A stretch of 64,000 nt of DNA from Phycisphaerae bacterium. Lineage in GTDB: Bacteria > Planctomycetota > Phycisphaerae > UBA1845. The stretch covers positions 42,455-106,454 of the forward strand of contig JAJDDQ010000076.1 of assembly GCA_029260215.1 (NCBI GenBank), in the 5' to 3' direction. The translations under genes and the position numbers were made by a program. This document shows positions 9,650 to 19,717 of this stretch, in pieces; within the stretch, counting starts at the first letter, position 1, and each line of letters starts with the position of its first letter. The notes under the pieces were generated by a model. The model saw only the letters and a program-made list of their open reading frames with translations. It was not told the origin of the DNA and did not search any database.

Positions 9650-10827
9650 GGTGCAATCATCTCCGGTTGGCGATCTCTTGAATGCGCGTGACGATGCGCC
9701 AACTCGCGGTAAAGGTCAAGAAACTGCTCGGCGGCCCGTCGCCACGTAAATTGCGCGACGCGATCATGCCCTTTGGCAATCATCTCTCGCCGAAGCACCT
9801 GATCGTTGACCACTCTGGCCAACGCGTCGGCCACACAGCTGGGATCGTGCGGGTCCACCAGCAGCCCCGCATCGCCGGCGATCTCCGGCAAACTCGTGGT
9901 GTTGCTGCATACAACCGGTAGTCCGTAGGCCATCGCTTCCAAAACGGGAAGACCGAACCCCTCGTACAGTGAAATCAACACCAGCGCCGATGCACCGGCG
10001 TAAAAAGACGGCACCATCTCATCGGGAACGTGGCCCGGTTGAATGATATCGTCTCGTTGCGGCGAACGGTCGATTCGCGCCTGCGTCGCTTCGCACATGA
10101 ATGTCCGCGTGGCCCCCAGGAGGACAAGCTGCCCGTCGAAACGACCCGACGCACGCAATTTTTCGTAGGCTTCGATCAATACGGGGACGTTCTTTCGCGG
10201 CTCCAGTCGCCCGGTGTAGAGAATGTAAGGCTGTCGAATCCCGCATCGCTCCAGGAATGCAAGGTCGGGTTTTATCGCACCATTGCACTGGAAATGACTG
10301 TCCAGTCCGTTGTGGATCGTTTGTATTCTCTGTCGCGTGCCGCCTGTTACGTCGAGAATATCCGACTTGGTGGCCTCTGACACGGTGACGATCATGTCCG
10401 CACGACGCAGTGTCCAGTAGAATGTCTTTTTCAATTTCCAGGCCAACATTCGCGGATAGTGCTCTTTGAAATGCAGGAACCCCAGATCGTGAACAGTGGC
10501 CACCACGGGGACTTTGCCCAAGAGCAGCGGTGTGACAAAGCAGGAGTGAAATACATCCGCCCCTATTTTTTTCAGCAGCTTTCCGGTCGAAAACATGGTG
10601 CCGAGCTTGCCGCCGGGTTTCAGCAACTGGCAGGACGAACGGATGGATGGCGGGAGGACGTCCATCGCCTCCGCACGCGCCAGCACGGGAATGATGCGAA
10701 TGTCCCCGCCGCGAAACTCGTCGTCCAACAGAGCTGTGAGAAGGCACCGCTCGTACACTTCCGTGCCGCCCGCACTCGTGCCCAGCCGTTCAGCCAATAC
10801 CGCTACCTTGATTGGGGCGTTCGTCAT
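9646..10827 (-). CDS. Glycosyltransferase family 4 (GT-B)
   Basis: ATG at 10827 (MTNAPIKVAVLAERLGTSAGGTEVYERCLL); ILYTGRLEPRKNVPVLIEAYEKL; ALVLISLYEGFGLPVLEAMAYGLPVV. Confidence 0.92.
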   Translation of the reverse strand: MTNAPIKVAVLAERLGTSAGGTEVYERCLLTALLDDEFRGGDIRIIPVLARAEAMDVLPPSIRSSCQLLKPGGKLGTMFSTGKLLKKIGADVFHSCFVTPLLLGKVPVVATVHDLGFLHFKEHYPRMLAWKLKKTFYWTLRRADMIVTVSEATKSDILDVTGGTRQRIQTIHNGLDSHFQCNGAIKPDLAFLERCGIRQPYILYTGRLEPRKNVPVLIEAYEKLRASGRFDGQLVLLGATRTFMCEATQARIDRSPQRDDIIQPGHVPDEMVPSFYAGASALVLISLYEGFGLPVLEAMAYGLPVVCSNTTSLPEIAGDAGLLVDPHDPSCVADALARVVNDQVLRREMIAKGHDRVAQFTWRRAAEQFLDLYRELAHRHAHSRDRQPEMIAP

Positions 10828-11717
10828 GTTGGGCGCTCGTGTCGCATCCGCCGACGGTTGATCGCCAGGTGAATTCGTGTCCGCCCCCAAAGGCCCACAG
10901 CCGCAATCCACAGCAGTGGGTTCAATCCGCCCCACCCGTGGTGTTTGTAGAAATAACGCAGAGCGCCGCGATGAAAATCCCGAATGCCCAGCGGGCTGCG
11001 CACGCGCTTCGGCTGGTTCTGCTCGACGTGCAAAATCTCGGCGGAGGGGAAGCACCACACCTCCCACCCGGCATTGCGCACGCGCCGGAAGAAGTCTGCA
11101 TCCACCCAATAGACGAAAAAATTCGGATCGATCCCGCCGGCTTCAAACAACGCCGAGCGCCGGACCAGAACAGCCGCAAACGCTGTCCAGTCGCACGGGA
11201 ACGGAGTATTGCTGTCCTGCTCCGGAGCTTTCAGAAATCGTCGCGTGATTGGGTTCTCAGGCCACAGACGGCTCAGCAATGTCTGTCGGCCAAACAGAGC
11301 GTTGAGCGGACTGGGAAACCGCCTTGCGGTCATCTGGATATCGCCGGTCACATCGCGAATGCGTGGTGCCACCGCGCCGAGACAGGGTTTGGATTGCGCA
11401 AATTCCATAATGGCATCGATGCACCCCGGCTGAATGATCGTGTCACTGTCGAGAATGAACAGCCATTCGCCCTTCGACTCTCCGATCAGGTAGTGCAGAC
11501 CGGGTGCCAACCCCCGATTCTCATCCCAGCGAGTCAGACGCACAGCCGGGTATTCTTCAGCGATCAGTTCGGGTGCGCCGTCCGTGGAGCGGTTGTCTAC
11601 CACGAGCACTTCGGACTTCCCTTCGGGCAGATACTCGTAGAGGCTTTTGAGGCAGCGCGAGACATCGTCCTTGTGGTTGAAATTCACCATAATGACGGAG
11701 ATTAAGCAATCACTCAT
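10824..11717 (-). CDS. Glycosyltransferase family 2
   Basis: LISVIMVNFNHKDDVSRCLKSL...LVVDNRSTDGAPELI...LFILDSDTI, GT-A fold motifs. Confidence 0.92.
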   Translation of the reverse strand: MSDCLISVIMVNFNHKDDVSRCLKSLYEYLPEGKSEVLVVDNRSTDGAPELIAEEYPAVRLTRWDENRGLAPGLHYLIGESKGEWLFILDSDTIIQPGCIDAIMEFAQSKPCLGAVAPRIRDVTGDIQMTARRFPSPLNALFGRQTLLSRLWPENPITRRFLKAPEQDSNTPFPCDWTAFAAVLVRRSALFEAGGIDPNFFVYWVDADFFRRVRNAGWEVWCFPSAEILHVEQNQPKRVRSPLGIRDFHRGALRYFYKHHGWGGLNPLLWIAAVGLWGRTRIHLAINRRRMRHERPT

Positions 11718-11720
11718 GAC

Positions 11721-13199
11721 TTACCCCATTGCAAGTGCGGACGCTGCGGTTGCATCGTTCGGGCCGACTTCGAGATTCGGCTCGCCGGCTTTTGCCGCAC
11801 TCATCTCGGCGGACAGCAGGCCATAAGCCCCGCACATCCCGGCGACCAGCCAGGCGTGCGGCATCCCTTTGTCGAACAGGTCCATCGCAAGACCCGACAC
11901 AAGAAAGACCAGTACGCTGATGTTCAACCCATGACCCACGCGGGCCATATCGGGCCTACCCAGTTTCACAAACTCCGCGATCGATCTGCGCATCTGACGA
12001 TGCAACATCCAATAGAATAACATCAGAACAACCAGCCCGGTAATGCCCGTTTGAGAAGCCACCTGAAAGTACGCGTTGTGCGGCGAAACGGCGTGTTCCT
12101 TGTCCGGATAACTGGTGAAATAATCGAAAATGCCGTAACGGTTGCCGTACCCCACACCGAGAAACGGATGGTCCACATACTGCCGCCAGGCGGCATCCAA
12201 AACCTGAATCCGCGTGGCGATGCTGGTTTCTTTTTTGCTGAACGCTGCCCCACTCAGAACCCGCTCACGATAACTCTTGGGCGCTGCGACGGCAAGCACG
12301 CAAACAGCCGCAAACATCACCATGATCGCCGCCGGTGTGATACGAATCAGTCGGCGCTTGACCATCAGTGCCACACACGCGGCGATAAGCACGATGCCCG
12401 TTCGCGCATAGGTGGCCATGATCGTGCCCAGGAAAACAGCCAGCAAAATCGGGGGCAGGAGTTGCCGCGCGTCTCCTTTCTTTGCGTTCATCCCCAAGAC
12501 AACGGTCGGGGCGAATACCAGGCAAATGTTGAGCGCGAGCATGATCGAGTGCGCACTCGCCCCGCTCGATCGTTCGACGTTGACACCGCTCATAACGCCG
12601 ACACCGACGTTCCGCTCCACGCCGGATTTTCTGTCGCCTTTGTCTTCCCATCCGTAGCGAACGTTGAACGCGGCTCGGGGTGTGAATCTCTGTACAAGCG
12701 CATACCCCGAAAACGCGCCCGAAACGAGTATGAACAGCGTCAGGCATATATTGAGCACTTTGACACTGTCGATCAGTTGTACGACCAGAAAGAAAAATAC
12801 AACCGTGGTCGATAGTCGAAAGAGCGCCTCGACACCGTTCTTTGTCTCCGCCCCACCGATGAGACTCAGTGCGCAAACACACAGGAACCCCGGCAGCAGA
12901 TACATCCAGGGGAGACTACGAAACCGGATTCTGCGCAGGGCGAAATGTATCACCCAGGCTGCGAGCGTCACCACGGTCAGAACTTTTGAAACCGTCAATG
13001 CCAAGTGCTCGGTCAGATACCCCACACGCCCCGCAGTCTCCATCGGAATCGAGCAGGCGGTCAGGATGAGCCCCAACCGCGGATCACGCATGATGAGCAG
13101 GCTCACGCCCAGCCCGCCGCACGCCCCCAGGACAAGGATCAGAAGTTTGGTTGTCCCAATCGCAGCCAGCATTATGACCTCTGCAACCTTCCGCGACAC
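11721..13199 (-). CDS. O-antigen ligase/polymerase-like membrane protein (Wzy/WaaL family)
   Basis: Multi-pass hydrophobic ORF; HPFLGVGYGNRYGIFDYFTSYPDKEHAVSPHNAYFQVASQTGITGLVV is the Wzy_C-type periplasmic loop signature. Confidence 0.87.
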   Translation of the reverse strand: MSRKVAEVIMLAAIGTTKLLILVLGACGGLGVSLLIMRDPRLGLILTACSIPMETAGRVGYLTEHLALTVSKVLTVVTLAAWVIHFALRRIRFRSLPWMYLLPGFLCVCALSLIGGAETKNGVEALFRLSTTVVFFFLVVQLIDSVKVLNICLTLFILVSGAFSGYALVQRFTPRAAFNVRYGWEDKGDRKSGVERNVGVGVMSGVNVERSSGASAHSIMLALNICLVFAPTVVLGMNAKKGDARQLLPPILLAVFLGTIMATYARTGIVLIAACVALMVKRRLIRITPAAIMVMFAAVCVLAVAAPKSYRERVLSGAAFSKKETSIATRIQVLDAAWRQYVDHPFLGVGYGNRYGIFDYFTSYPDKEHAVSPHNAYFQVASQTGITGLVVLMLFYWMLHRQMRRSIAEFVKLGRPDMARVGHGLNISVLVFLVSGLAMDLFDKGMPHAWLVAGMCGAYGLLSAEMSAAKAGEPNLEVGPNDATAASALAMG

Positions 13200-14452
13200 A
13201 TATCGCCCAGAAAGGCGGCCACCACTCCGATCATCAGCACGTCAAACGGCAGACGAAGCCGGATCCGCGTAATAAAGGCCGCGTAAATAAGCGCACTGGC
13301 TAAGTAGACAACAATGAAGAGCACCTCCACACTGGATGCCTTGTATCGCGTCAACAGCAGAACGCGAATGACGAAAGCGGCCAGCAGCGGACCATACGTC
13401 ATGAGCATGAGAATATCCTTCAGGCTCGATGATTCCTTCTGGGCGCCCAAAGTGTTGCGGTAGTTGAAGTAGTTCAAGAATTTCTTGAAATACAACTCCA
13501 CCGTCCGCATCTTGTTGTGCAGCATGTACTCGATGGCCTTGGTTCTGTAAAAAGCGTCCCGCACGACCTCGTTCATTCCCAAGTCCGCAGCCTCACGATC
13601 GTAGTCCGACATGTCCAGTCTCGCACCGGTTGTCGCCGTCGTGTCCTTCGAATTGCCGAACAGAAGATTTAACCCGCTGTTGCATGACACATAGGCGAAC
13701 GCATCGAAGACAACGTAGTTTCTCACGCTCCACGCACCCGCCGGTAACGCCGAAATCAGGAGCATGAGCACGAGCCCCTTCCAGCTCACCACCACCTTCG
13801 AGCACATAAGGAATGCGGCGGTCACCACAAGCATGAACGTGAAGAATGGACACGCGAGAATCAAGAATCCGCCAAGAATTCCGGGCAAAATGAATCGCCG
13901 CAAAGAATGACCGGCCTTTAACAGGAGCAATACGATCAATAAGAACACAGTGGCTGAGATGGTCTGCGGGTACAGCGTGCCCGCGGAATAGAACAGAACC
14001 GGATAGCAGAGAATGAGCACGGCGCTCATGCCAGCCGCACAAGCAGAGGAATAGGTCTTGAGCAGCTTGTGCAGAAAATAAATACCAACCGCCATCGCCA
14101 GGAAATTGAGAATGCGCAGATGCACAACGTCGGCACCACAACGAACCAGCAACGCGAGCAATGCAGGATAGCCCGGCGGTCGAAACGCCGTGAGATTCTC
14201 TCCGTCAACGGTGAATCGGCCTTCCTGTGCGATGTTCACCGCCAGCCGGTAGTAGTCCCGCTCGTCCGGAAAACGCAGTGTGTCGCCGAGGAATATGGAG
14301 TATGCTGCGCCAGCCAGCATCACAATCGCAATAACAATGAAAAGGATCGCCTGGGATCTGTGCTCGACGAAGTGGCTGAACCTCTGCGCAAGCGCTTCCT
14401 TCGCCCCGCCGGACTCGTTCGTCGCAATCGTGTTGTGCCAATTCTCAGTCAT
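13172..14452 (-). CDS. GT39/ArnT-like glycosyltransferase membrane protein
   Basis: Multi-pass; GDTLRFPDERDYYRLAVNIAQEGRFTVDGENLTAFRPPGYPALLALLVRC, typical of PMT_2 family. Confidence 0.8.
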   Translation of the reverse strand: MTENWHNTIATNESGGAKEALAQRFSHFVEHRSQAILFIVIAIVMLAGAAYSIFLGDTLRFPDERDYYRLAVNIAQEGRFTVDGENLTAFRPPGYPALLALLVRCGADVVHLRILNFLAMAVGIYFLHKLLKTYSSACAAGMSAVLILCYPVLFYSAGTLYPQTISATVFLLIVLLLLKAGHSLRRFILPGILGGFLILACPFFTFMLVVTAAFLMCSKVVVSWKGLVLMLLISALPAGAWSVRNYVVFDAFAYVSCNSGLNLLFGNSKDTTATTGARLDMSDYDREAADLGMNEVVRDAFYRTKAIEYMLHNKMRTVELYFKKFLNYFNYRNTLGAQKESSSLKDILMLMTYGPLLAAFVIRVLLLTRYKASSVEVLFIVVYLASALIYAAFITRIRLRLPFDVLMIGVVAAFLGDMCRGRLQRS

Positions 14453-14478
14453 TCCGAATTCAATTTGACAGCGTCATG

Positions 14479-17082
14479 TTAATTGGGCCGTATCTTTATC
14501 CAGTCAAGCCCAAACAAATAAGAATCGCCGGCGGCCTGATTGGCTCCGACGATCGCAACAAACAGCTTGTGGTCTCCCTGGCTCAGGCGATGCGTACCGA
14601 GGGAGAGCGTTCCGCCCGGTGTCACGCTCGGGTAGTATTGATCGAAAGTGTCGCCAATCTTCTTGCCATCCAACATGAAGCGGACGATCCCGTAGTCGTT
14701 GGCTTTGGTCAAGCGAACTTCGATCGCGTACTTGCCGGCCTTGGGTACGGGCAGCGCCAACGTGAGACGATCGCCCGGGCGCCCGCCGCCCCAGAATAGC
14801 TGCGCATCGCCGCTCCAATCGCCGTCATAGTTGAACAATTCCTGCCGCTCAGCCACACCGCGTGTAGTCTCAAGAACGCGCAACTGCTCGCCCTCTATCG
14901 CGTCACGCTCTGTATACGAACGCGGCTCGATGTAGTACCCGCTGCGCCGGCCAACGGGTACGGGCGAATATGGATCAACCCCGCCCGCGTCCAGATACCA
15001 GTACACCGTCGCGTCGTACAGTGTTTGACTTCGGTTTAGGAAATACTTCTCAATAACACCGTCAAAGGATTCCTGGAACGGAACACTGTCGGAAATGTGC
15101 CAGCGGTTGACGGAAATGTGACCTCGGTTCTCACCATCGTTACGTGTTTGACTGTGAAAGGCCTTGTGGAAAATGTCCGGGCTGCACCATGCGTAACCGA
15201 AATAGTCCTCAGAGCCTGTTCCAAATGTTGACGGAAATTTCTCGCCATCGACAAAGAACTTCTCATCCCCCTCACCCCACCAGTGCCCGCGCGGGTTCCA
15301 GATGTGCAGAGCCACGCCGCAATAACGCCCCCGCCCGCTCGTTTCAAGCAGCGTCCAGTCCATCCATCGCGTAGCCTCACGCGGCGCGAAGGCATCACGA
15401 TGCCACTTGACATGAAACCGCCCGAGTTGATTCAGCGGGCGTGTGGTCGGAGCGTGCGTAATCCGAAATGCGAAGGATCGAGACCGCGCACCATCGTTCG
15501 TCAGGGTGATGGCCGCTTTTTTTGAAAACGGCATATACCAGTACGAATAGAACCCATCTTTGGTCATTCCGCACGGAAGCGATCGGTAATTATTAACACC
15601 CGGAGCCGTCCCGAAAAAGTCTCCTAGCGGAGTCCATACTGCTGGGCTACGATCATCGTCCCAGGTAATACTCAGCGTGACTTCTCGCAGTGCAGCACCC
15701 ATTTCATCCGGCGGCACATCGACAGGTGTCACCTTCAGAGCGGTGACGGCACGCGGGCCTTTCAGAGTGGCCACTGTAACGGTCTGCCCAGCAGGACATA
15801 TGATATTGCGTGTCTCCGTTGCGCTCGCCGTACGCGACGATGCCGGATCAGTCCCGAGTCGATCCCGAAGAAAAGCGTCCGTAGCCACTAGAGCGCCCCT
15901 GCCGTCTTTGGAAAGTTGGCGTGTGAACGTCGGAACGATTGTGCCCGTGGGGAATGTCTTGTACGTAAAGTGATAATACATTCCCCAACCGGGGTCCGCA
16001 ACTATTTTGCACGACTTCTGGTAGGGAATGGGCACGTAGCAATTCGCACCCTTGGCTGAGTGATAGACAAGCGAAGGAAAATCGAAGGGGGAATTACGAC
16101 CGTCAAAATACCCGGCAAACGGAAGATCAATCGCCGGCTGATCCGATCCGTCGAGATAAATCTTAACGTGCCCTTTGCCGGGCTGTGCGGTCCAGATGCG
16201 CGTGATACAACCCGGGCCTGCCATTTCCGCAAGAACAGCCCGATCGCCTTCCATGCGAATCACGCCGACGCCGTCTTCATTCGCGCCCCAACCGGCATAC
16301 TGCGCAGTGTCAGCCGCGTAGCGACTCCGCCGATCGTAGCTCGACCACTGCGCGCTACGTTCGCCCGGCAGGGGTAAGACTGCCAATCGCTCCAGATGGG
16401 TCAAATCGCCTACAAGATCGGAATACGTCAGTCGATTCGTGTCGTTTGGCGCACTATTGGGAACAGGCAGGGCAACTGCCTTGTCCGTTTGAAGCAGCGC
16501 CTCTGTACCGACCGACATATCCCGCACCCATACGGTCCGTTCACCGCGTGCATCTCCGTCAGACCCGTTGAGATCGACAAGAAACACACGATCGATCAGT
16601 GCAGCATCCATCTGCCCGGTCGCACCGTCACCAAATGGACGAAGATCAGCAGAGGTAAGCGCAATGCGCTGCCACGACTGCGACACATCGAAATAGGTGA
16701 GGAATATCTTCTTGTCCGACTGGTCAAACCGTATGAACAGCGGCCCGTCACGATCGCTCCTGACCTCGAACGACAGTCGGCCTATCGCTTTCCAGGCACT
16801 ACCAGCCGTACAAGTGATGACCGTCGGCTCCTTGCCGTACACGATGTGCCATCGAAACCCCGCCACACCGCCAGCCTCGCGTTCCATCGTCAATCGACCG
16901 CTCAGCGCAACCCACTGCTCAGGACCGATCACGTCACGCTGCGGGCCAGCCGATACGACCGAACCCAACAGAAGCACAGCCGCAATCACGCACCGCGCGG
17001 CAGTCAGTGAAAATATCGATGTCCATGCCTCGCGCATCGAATGCACCCGTGAGGAAACAACTATGTTTGACAGTCGTTTCAA
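14479..17082 (-). CDS. Secreted DUF2961 (GH172-like) protein with N-terminal accessory domain
   Basis: SRYAADTAQYAGWGANEDGVGVIRMEGDRAVLAEMAGPGCITRIW, GTGSEDYFGYAWCSPDIFHKAFHSQT...GHISVNRWHISDSVPFQESFDGVIEK; signal peptide at N-terminus. Confidence 0.85.
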   Translation of the reverse strand: MKRLSNIVVSSRVHSMREAWTSIFSLTAARCVIAAVLLLGSVVSAGPQRDVIGPEQWVALSGRLTMEREAGGVAGFRWHIVYGKEPTVITCTAGSAWKAIGRLSFEVRSDRDGPLFIRFDQSDKKIFLTYFDVSQSWQRIALTSADLRPFGDGATGQMDAALIDRVFLVDLNGSDGDARGERTVWVRDMSVGTEALLQTDKAVALPVPNSAPNDTNRLTYSDLVGDLTHLERLAVLPLPGERSAQWSSYDRRSRYAADTAQYAGWGANEDGVGVIRMEGDRAVLAEMAGPGCITRIWTAQPGKGHVKIYLDGSDQPAIDLPFAGYFDGRNSPFDFPSLVYHSAKGANCYVPIPYQKSCKIVADPGWGMYYHFTYKTFPTGTIVPTFTRQLSKDGRGALVATDAFLRDRLGTDPASSRTASATETRNIICPAGQTVTVATLKGPRAVTALKVTPVDVPPDEMGAALREVTLSITWDDDRSPAVWTPLGDFFGTAPGVNNYRSLPCGMTKDGFYSYWYMPFSKKAAITLTNDGARSRSFAFRITHAPTTRPLNQLGRFHVKWHRDAFAPREATRWMDWTLLETSGRGRYCGVALHIWNPRGHWWGEGDEKFFVDGEKFPSTFGTGSEDYFGYAWCSPDIFHKAFHSQTRNDGENRGHISVNRWHISDSVPFQESFDGVIEKYFLNRSQTLYDATVYWYLDAGGVDPYSPVPVGRRSGYYIEPRSYTERDAIEGEQLRVLETTRGVAERQELFNYDGDWSGDAQLFWGGGRPGDRLTLALPVPKAGKYAIEVRLTKANDYGIVRFMLDGKKIGDTFDQYYPSVTPGGTLSLGTHRLSQGDHKLFVAIVGANQAAGDSYLFGLDWIKIRPN

Positions 17083-18266
17083 ACCGCCTCCGACTGAGAT
17101 ACTGAAGTCGCCAACGCAGGCTCCGCCCGATTCGACCTGCCCGTCAAAAGACGATCATAGACTGCCTCAAGTTTTTCCCGGGCAATATCCATGTTGTAGT
17201 GACTAAGCATCAACTCCCGTCCGTTGGCCCCGTACTGCTGACACAAATCGGGGCGAACGGCTGCCTCCGTCATCGCAGCCGCCAACGATTTACTGTCCCC
17301 TGGAGGTACGAGCCACCCCGTTTCACCCGGAATGACTGCTTCCGGCGTCCCGTCAACATTGCTTCCGATGATCGGCAGCCCCGCCGCCATGCTCTCGTAA
17401 ATCCCCGCGGGAAGCCCTTCCGCCAAGCTGGCATGGACCGTCACATCCATAGCCAAAAGTATGTCCGCGACGTCCGTCACGAAACCCGGAATGACAACCC
17501 GGTCCGCAATTCCCAGCCGCAATGCATACTGCCACACCTGGTCTTCAAGAGGCCCCTTGCCGAGAAGAAGCAGCTTGGCGCGTGGCTGTTTCTCCAAGAC
17601 TGTCTTCATTGCATCCATCAATACAAGATGCGCCTTTTCCGGATAGAAACGAGCCACATACACAAAAGCAATGTCATCCTCGCCAATACCGAATCGCGAT
17701 CTGATCTGATTGCGATCCACTTCCGACCGGAACCGACTTGAGGATATCCCCGATATCAGTAACTCTGTACGCTCCGCAGAGACACCCCGCGACACACACT
17801 GTTGACGTGTAGCGTCACAGATCACCGTCACGAGATCGAAATGGCGGATGTACCGCGCATCGATCCACTCACTGACGTATATTTTCAATGGACGTTTGAA
17901 CCACACATAGACTGTCGTCAAAATCGGAATACCGGTGCGCTTGGCTGCGTAATACCCCAGGACGTCGCTGCGCCAATCATGCGTGTGCAGCAGTTGTGCA
18001 TTCGTTTCGCGAATGATCCGCACCAGTGTATCCACAGCGCGCCGAAACTGACGCCCAGGCCACCACGGAAGATCCAATATCTCGTGACCGTGTGCCGCGA
18101 CGGGATCGCCGTACGCCCGTTCGATGCCGTCGCGGTTCTTGAACAGCGCAGTAGGACACCTGAACCGGCTCTGATCCATATGATCCAGCCAACCCAGCAT
18201 GGTCGTTTCAACACCGCCGAACGCGACGCTGTTTCGGACCCACAGGACCGTTGTCGGTTCAGTCAT
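17079..18266 (-). CDS. Glycosyltransferase family 4
   Basis: ATG at 18266 (MTEPTTVLWVRNSVAFGGVETTMLG); FVYVARFYPEKAHLVLMDAM; VHASLAEGLPAGIYESMAAGLPIIGS. Confidence 0.92.
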   Translation of the reverse strand: MTEPTTVLWVRNSVAFGGVETTMLGWLDHMDQSRFRCPTALFKNRDGIERAYGDPVAAHGHEILDLPWWPGRQFRRAVDTLVRIIRETNAQLLHTHDWRSDVLGYYAAKRTGIPILTTVYVWFKRPLKIYVSEWIDARYIRHFDLVTVICDATRQQCVSRGVSAERTELLISGISSSRFRSEVDRNQIRSRFGIGEDDIAFVYVARFYPEKAHLVLMDAMKTVLEKQPRAKLLLLGKGPLEDQVWQYALRLGIADRVVIPGFVTDVADILLAMDVTVHASLAEGLPAGIYESMAAGLPIIGSNVDGTPEAVIPGETGWLVPPGDSKSLAAAMTEAAVRPDLCQQYGANGRELMLSHYNMDIAREKLEAVYDRLLTGRSNRAEPALATSVSQSEAV

Positions 18267-18286
18267 GGCATACCCCTGCCCGATCT

Positions 18287-19669
18287 TCACGCCCCGGTTT
18301 TCGCCGCCGACAATGCACGCCGCGGCGCATTCCTCAAACACCACACGATCGCAACGACCAGCAACACAGACGCCACCGTACGCAACCCTACCGTAGTCCA
18401 GGCAGCCCCCACGATACCGCCGAACCCAACAGCCCACTTGTACGCGGGAAAGCTCAACGCGAGCAACGTCAGGTGCATCGCCGCAATCAAGTGAAAGTAC
18501 CGCTTGGCATACAATATCCCGACCAGAGGAAAAACGATCAGCGAGACCGTATTCCCCCAGTACAGAATCCTCGCCACCGCAACAGCCCCCGTGTACTCAA
18601 CACCAAAAAGCAACGGGATGTACCAGCCCGCCAGCAACACCAGCGGCAAACTCAGCAACGCCACTGCGGTAGTCAGTGTCAGTGTGCGTCGTGTCCACGA
18701 GACAAAGTCCTCGTAGTGAATTAGATGACAAACTTTTGGAATCATCACCGTCATGATCGTCACATTGCAAAGATCGACAATCGTCAATACCTGCCACGCA
18801 GCATTGTAAGTCGCGACCTCACTGTTGCTGGCCTGACTGGTCAAAACAAATATGTCCATCCGGCTGTAAGCCGTAAACGCGAAAGCAGCCAGCATGTTCC
18901 AGCCGCCGCATCGCCAAACGTCCGCGACGGCGGCCAACACCGGACGCAACCGCCAATTCTGAAACAGCAGCTCGATCCAGTCGCCGATCCCTACAATGAG
19001 CGCGCTCGTAAACAGGCATCCCGAAATAATCCAGATAGCCCGCGTCCATGTGAGGCTCCCCAGAAATAGAAAAACCAGCAACAGCGCGACCCTGAGCAAA
19101 TTGCTGGCGGGCTGAATCATCGCCAGCGTCCCGAACTCCAGCCGTGCCTGCCGTCGCGTGAGGACGAAACTCCATAGGCCGAACCCGAGAATCGCGAGCA
19201 TGACTCCCGGCAAACCATCCGCTAATTCCGGGCGACCCAACAAGCCTACAATGGCTTGCGGAAACGCCATCAGTCCGGCAAACGCGATCGAACAGAAGAA
19301 CACCTTCAAGATCAGTCCGGCGCGGAATACGTCGTTGGACCGTTCGACAGACCCCGCTGCCGCCTCAGTCCCCAACCGGATCATGCTGTCGTTTATGCCC
19401 CGCCCCACCAACTCCTGAGCCACAAGAAAAACCGCCAACGCAGAACTTACCAGGCCGTAATCCTCCTGCGACAAACCCTTGAGCAGCACCAAGCCGCCGA
19501 TAAACCCCAAAGCGGCGTTCGCACCTGTCGAGAGCACCATCCATGACGTATGCTTGAAATCAACACGTAAGTCGCTCTTCAAACGCCACCGCTCCCACCG
19601 TCCGCAAAATCTGATGTTGTCTGTGGAGTGCTCCGCACCGAGCGAAGAATCAACATTTCTTCTCTGCAC
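18287..19669 (-). CDS. Oligosaccharide flippase (Wzx-like)
   Basis: Multi-pass MATE/MOP-like; LKGLSQEDYGLVSSALAVFLVAQELVGRGINDSMIRLG. Confidence 0.85.
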   Translation of the reverse strand: MQRRNVDSSLGAEHSTDNIRFCGRWERWRLKSDLRVDFKHTSWMVLSTGANAALGFIGGLVLLKGLSQEDYGLVSSALAVFLVAQELVGRGINDSMIRLGTEAAAGSVERSNDVFRAGLILKVFFCSIAFAGLMAFPQAIVGLLGRPELADGLPGVMLAILGFGLWSFVLTRRQARLEFGTLAMIQPASNLLRVALLLVFLFLGSLTWTRAIWIISGCLFTSALIVGIGDWIELLFQNWRLRPVLAAVADVWRCGGWNMLAAFAFTAYSRMDIFVLTSQASNSEVATYNAAWQVLTIVDLCNVTIMTVMIPKVCHLIHYEDFVSWTRRTLTLTTAVALLSLPLVLLAGWYIPLLFGVEYTGAVAVARILYWGNTVSLIVFPLVGILYAKRYFHLIAAMHLTLLALSFPAYKWAVGFGGIVGAAWTTVGLRTVASVLLVVAIVWCLRNAPRRALSAAKTGA

Positions 19670-19717
19670 GCCGCATCATCGGCTGGACAACCCCATCAAG
19701 TCGCAGCTGTCACCGGT

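Noticed and set aside
12051-12815. Long plus-strand ORFs antisense to the EPS operon (e.g. 254 aa)
   Set aside because: High-GC shadow ORFs opposite well-supported genes; no protein motifs.
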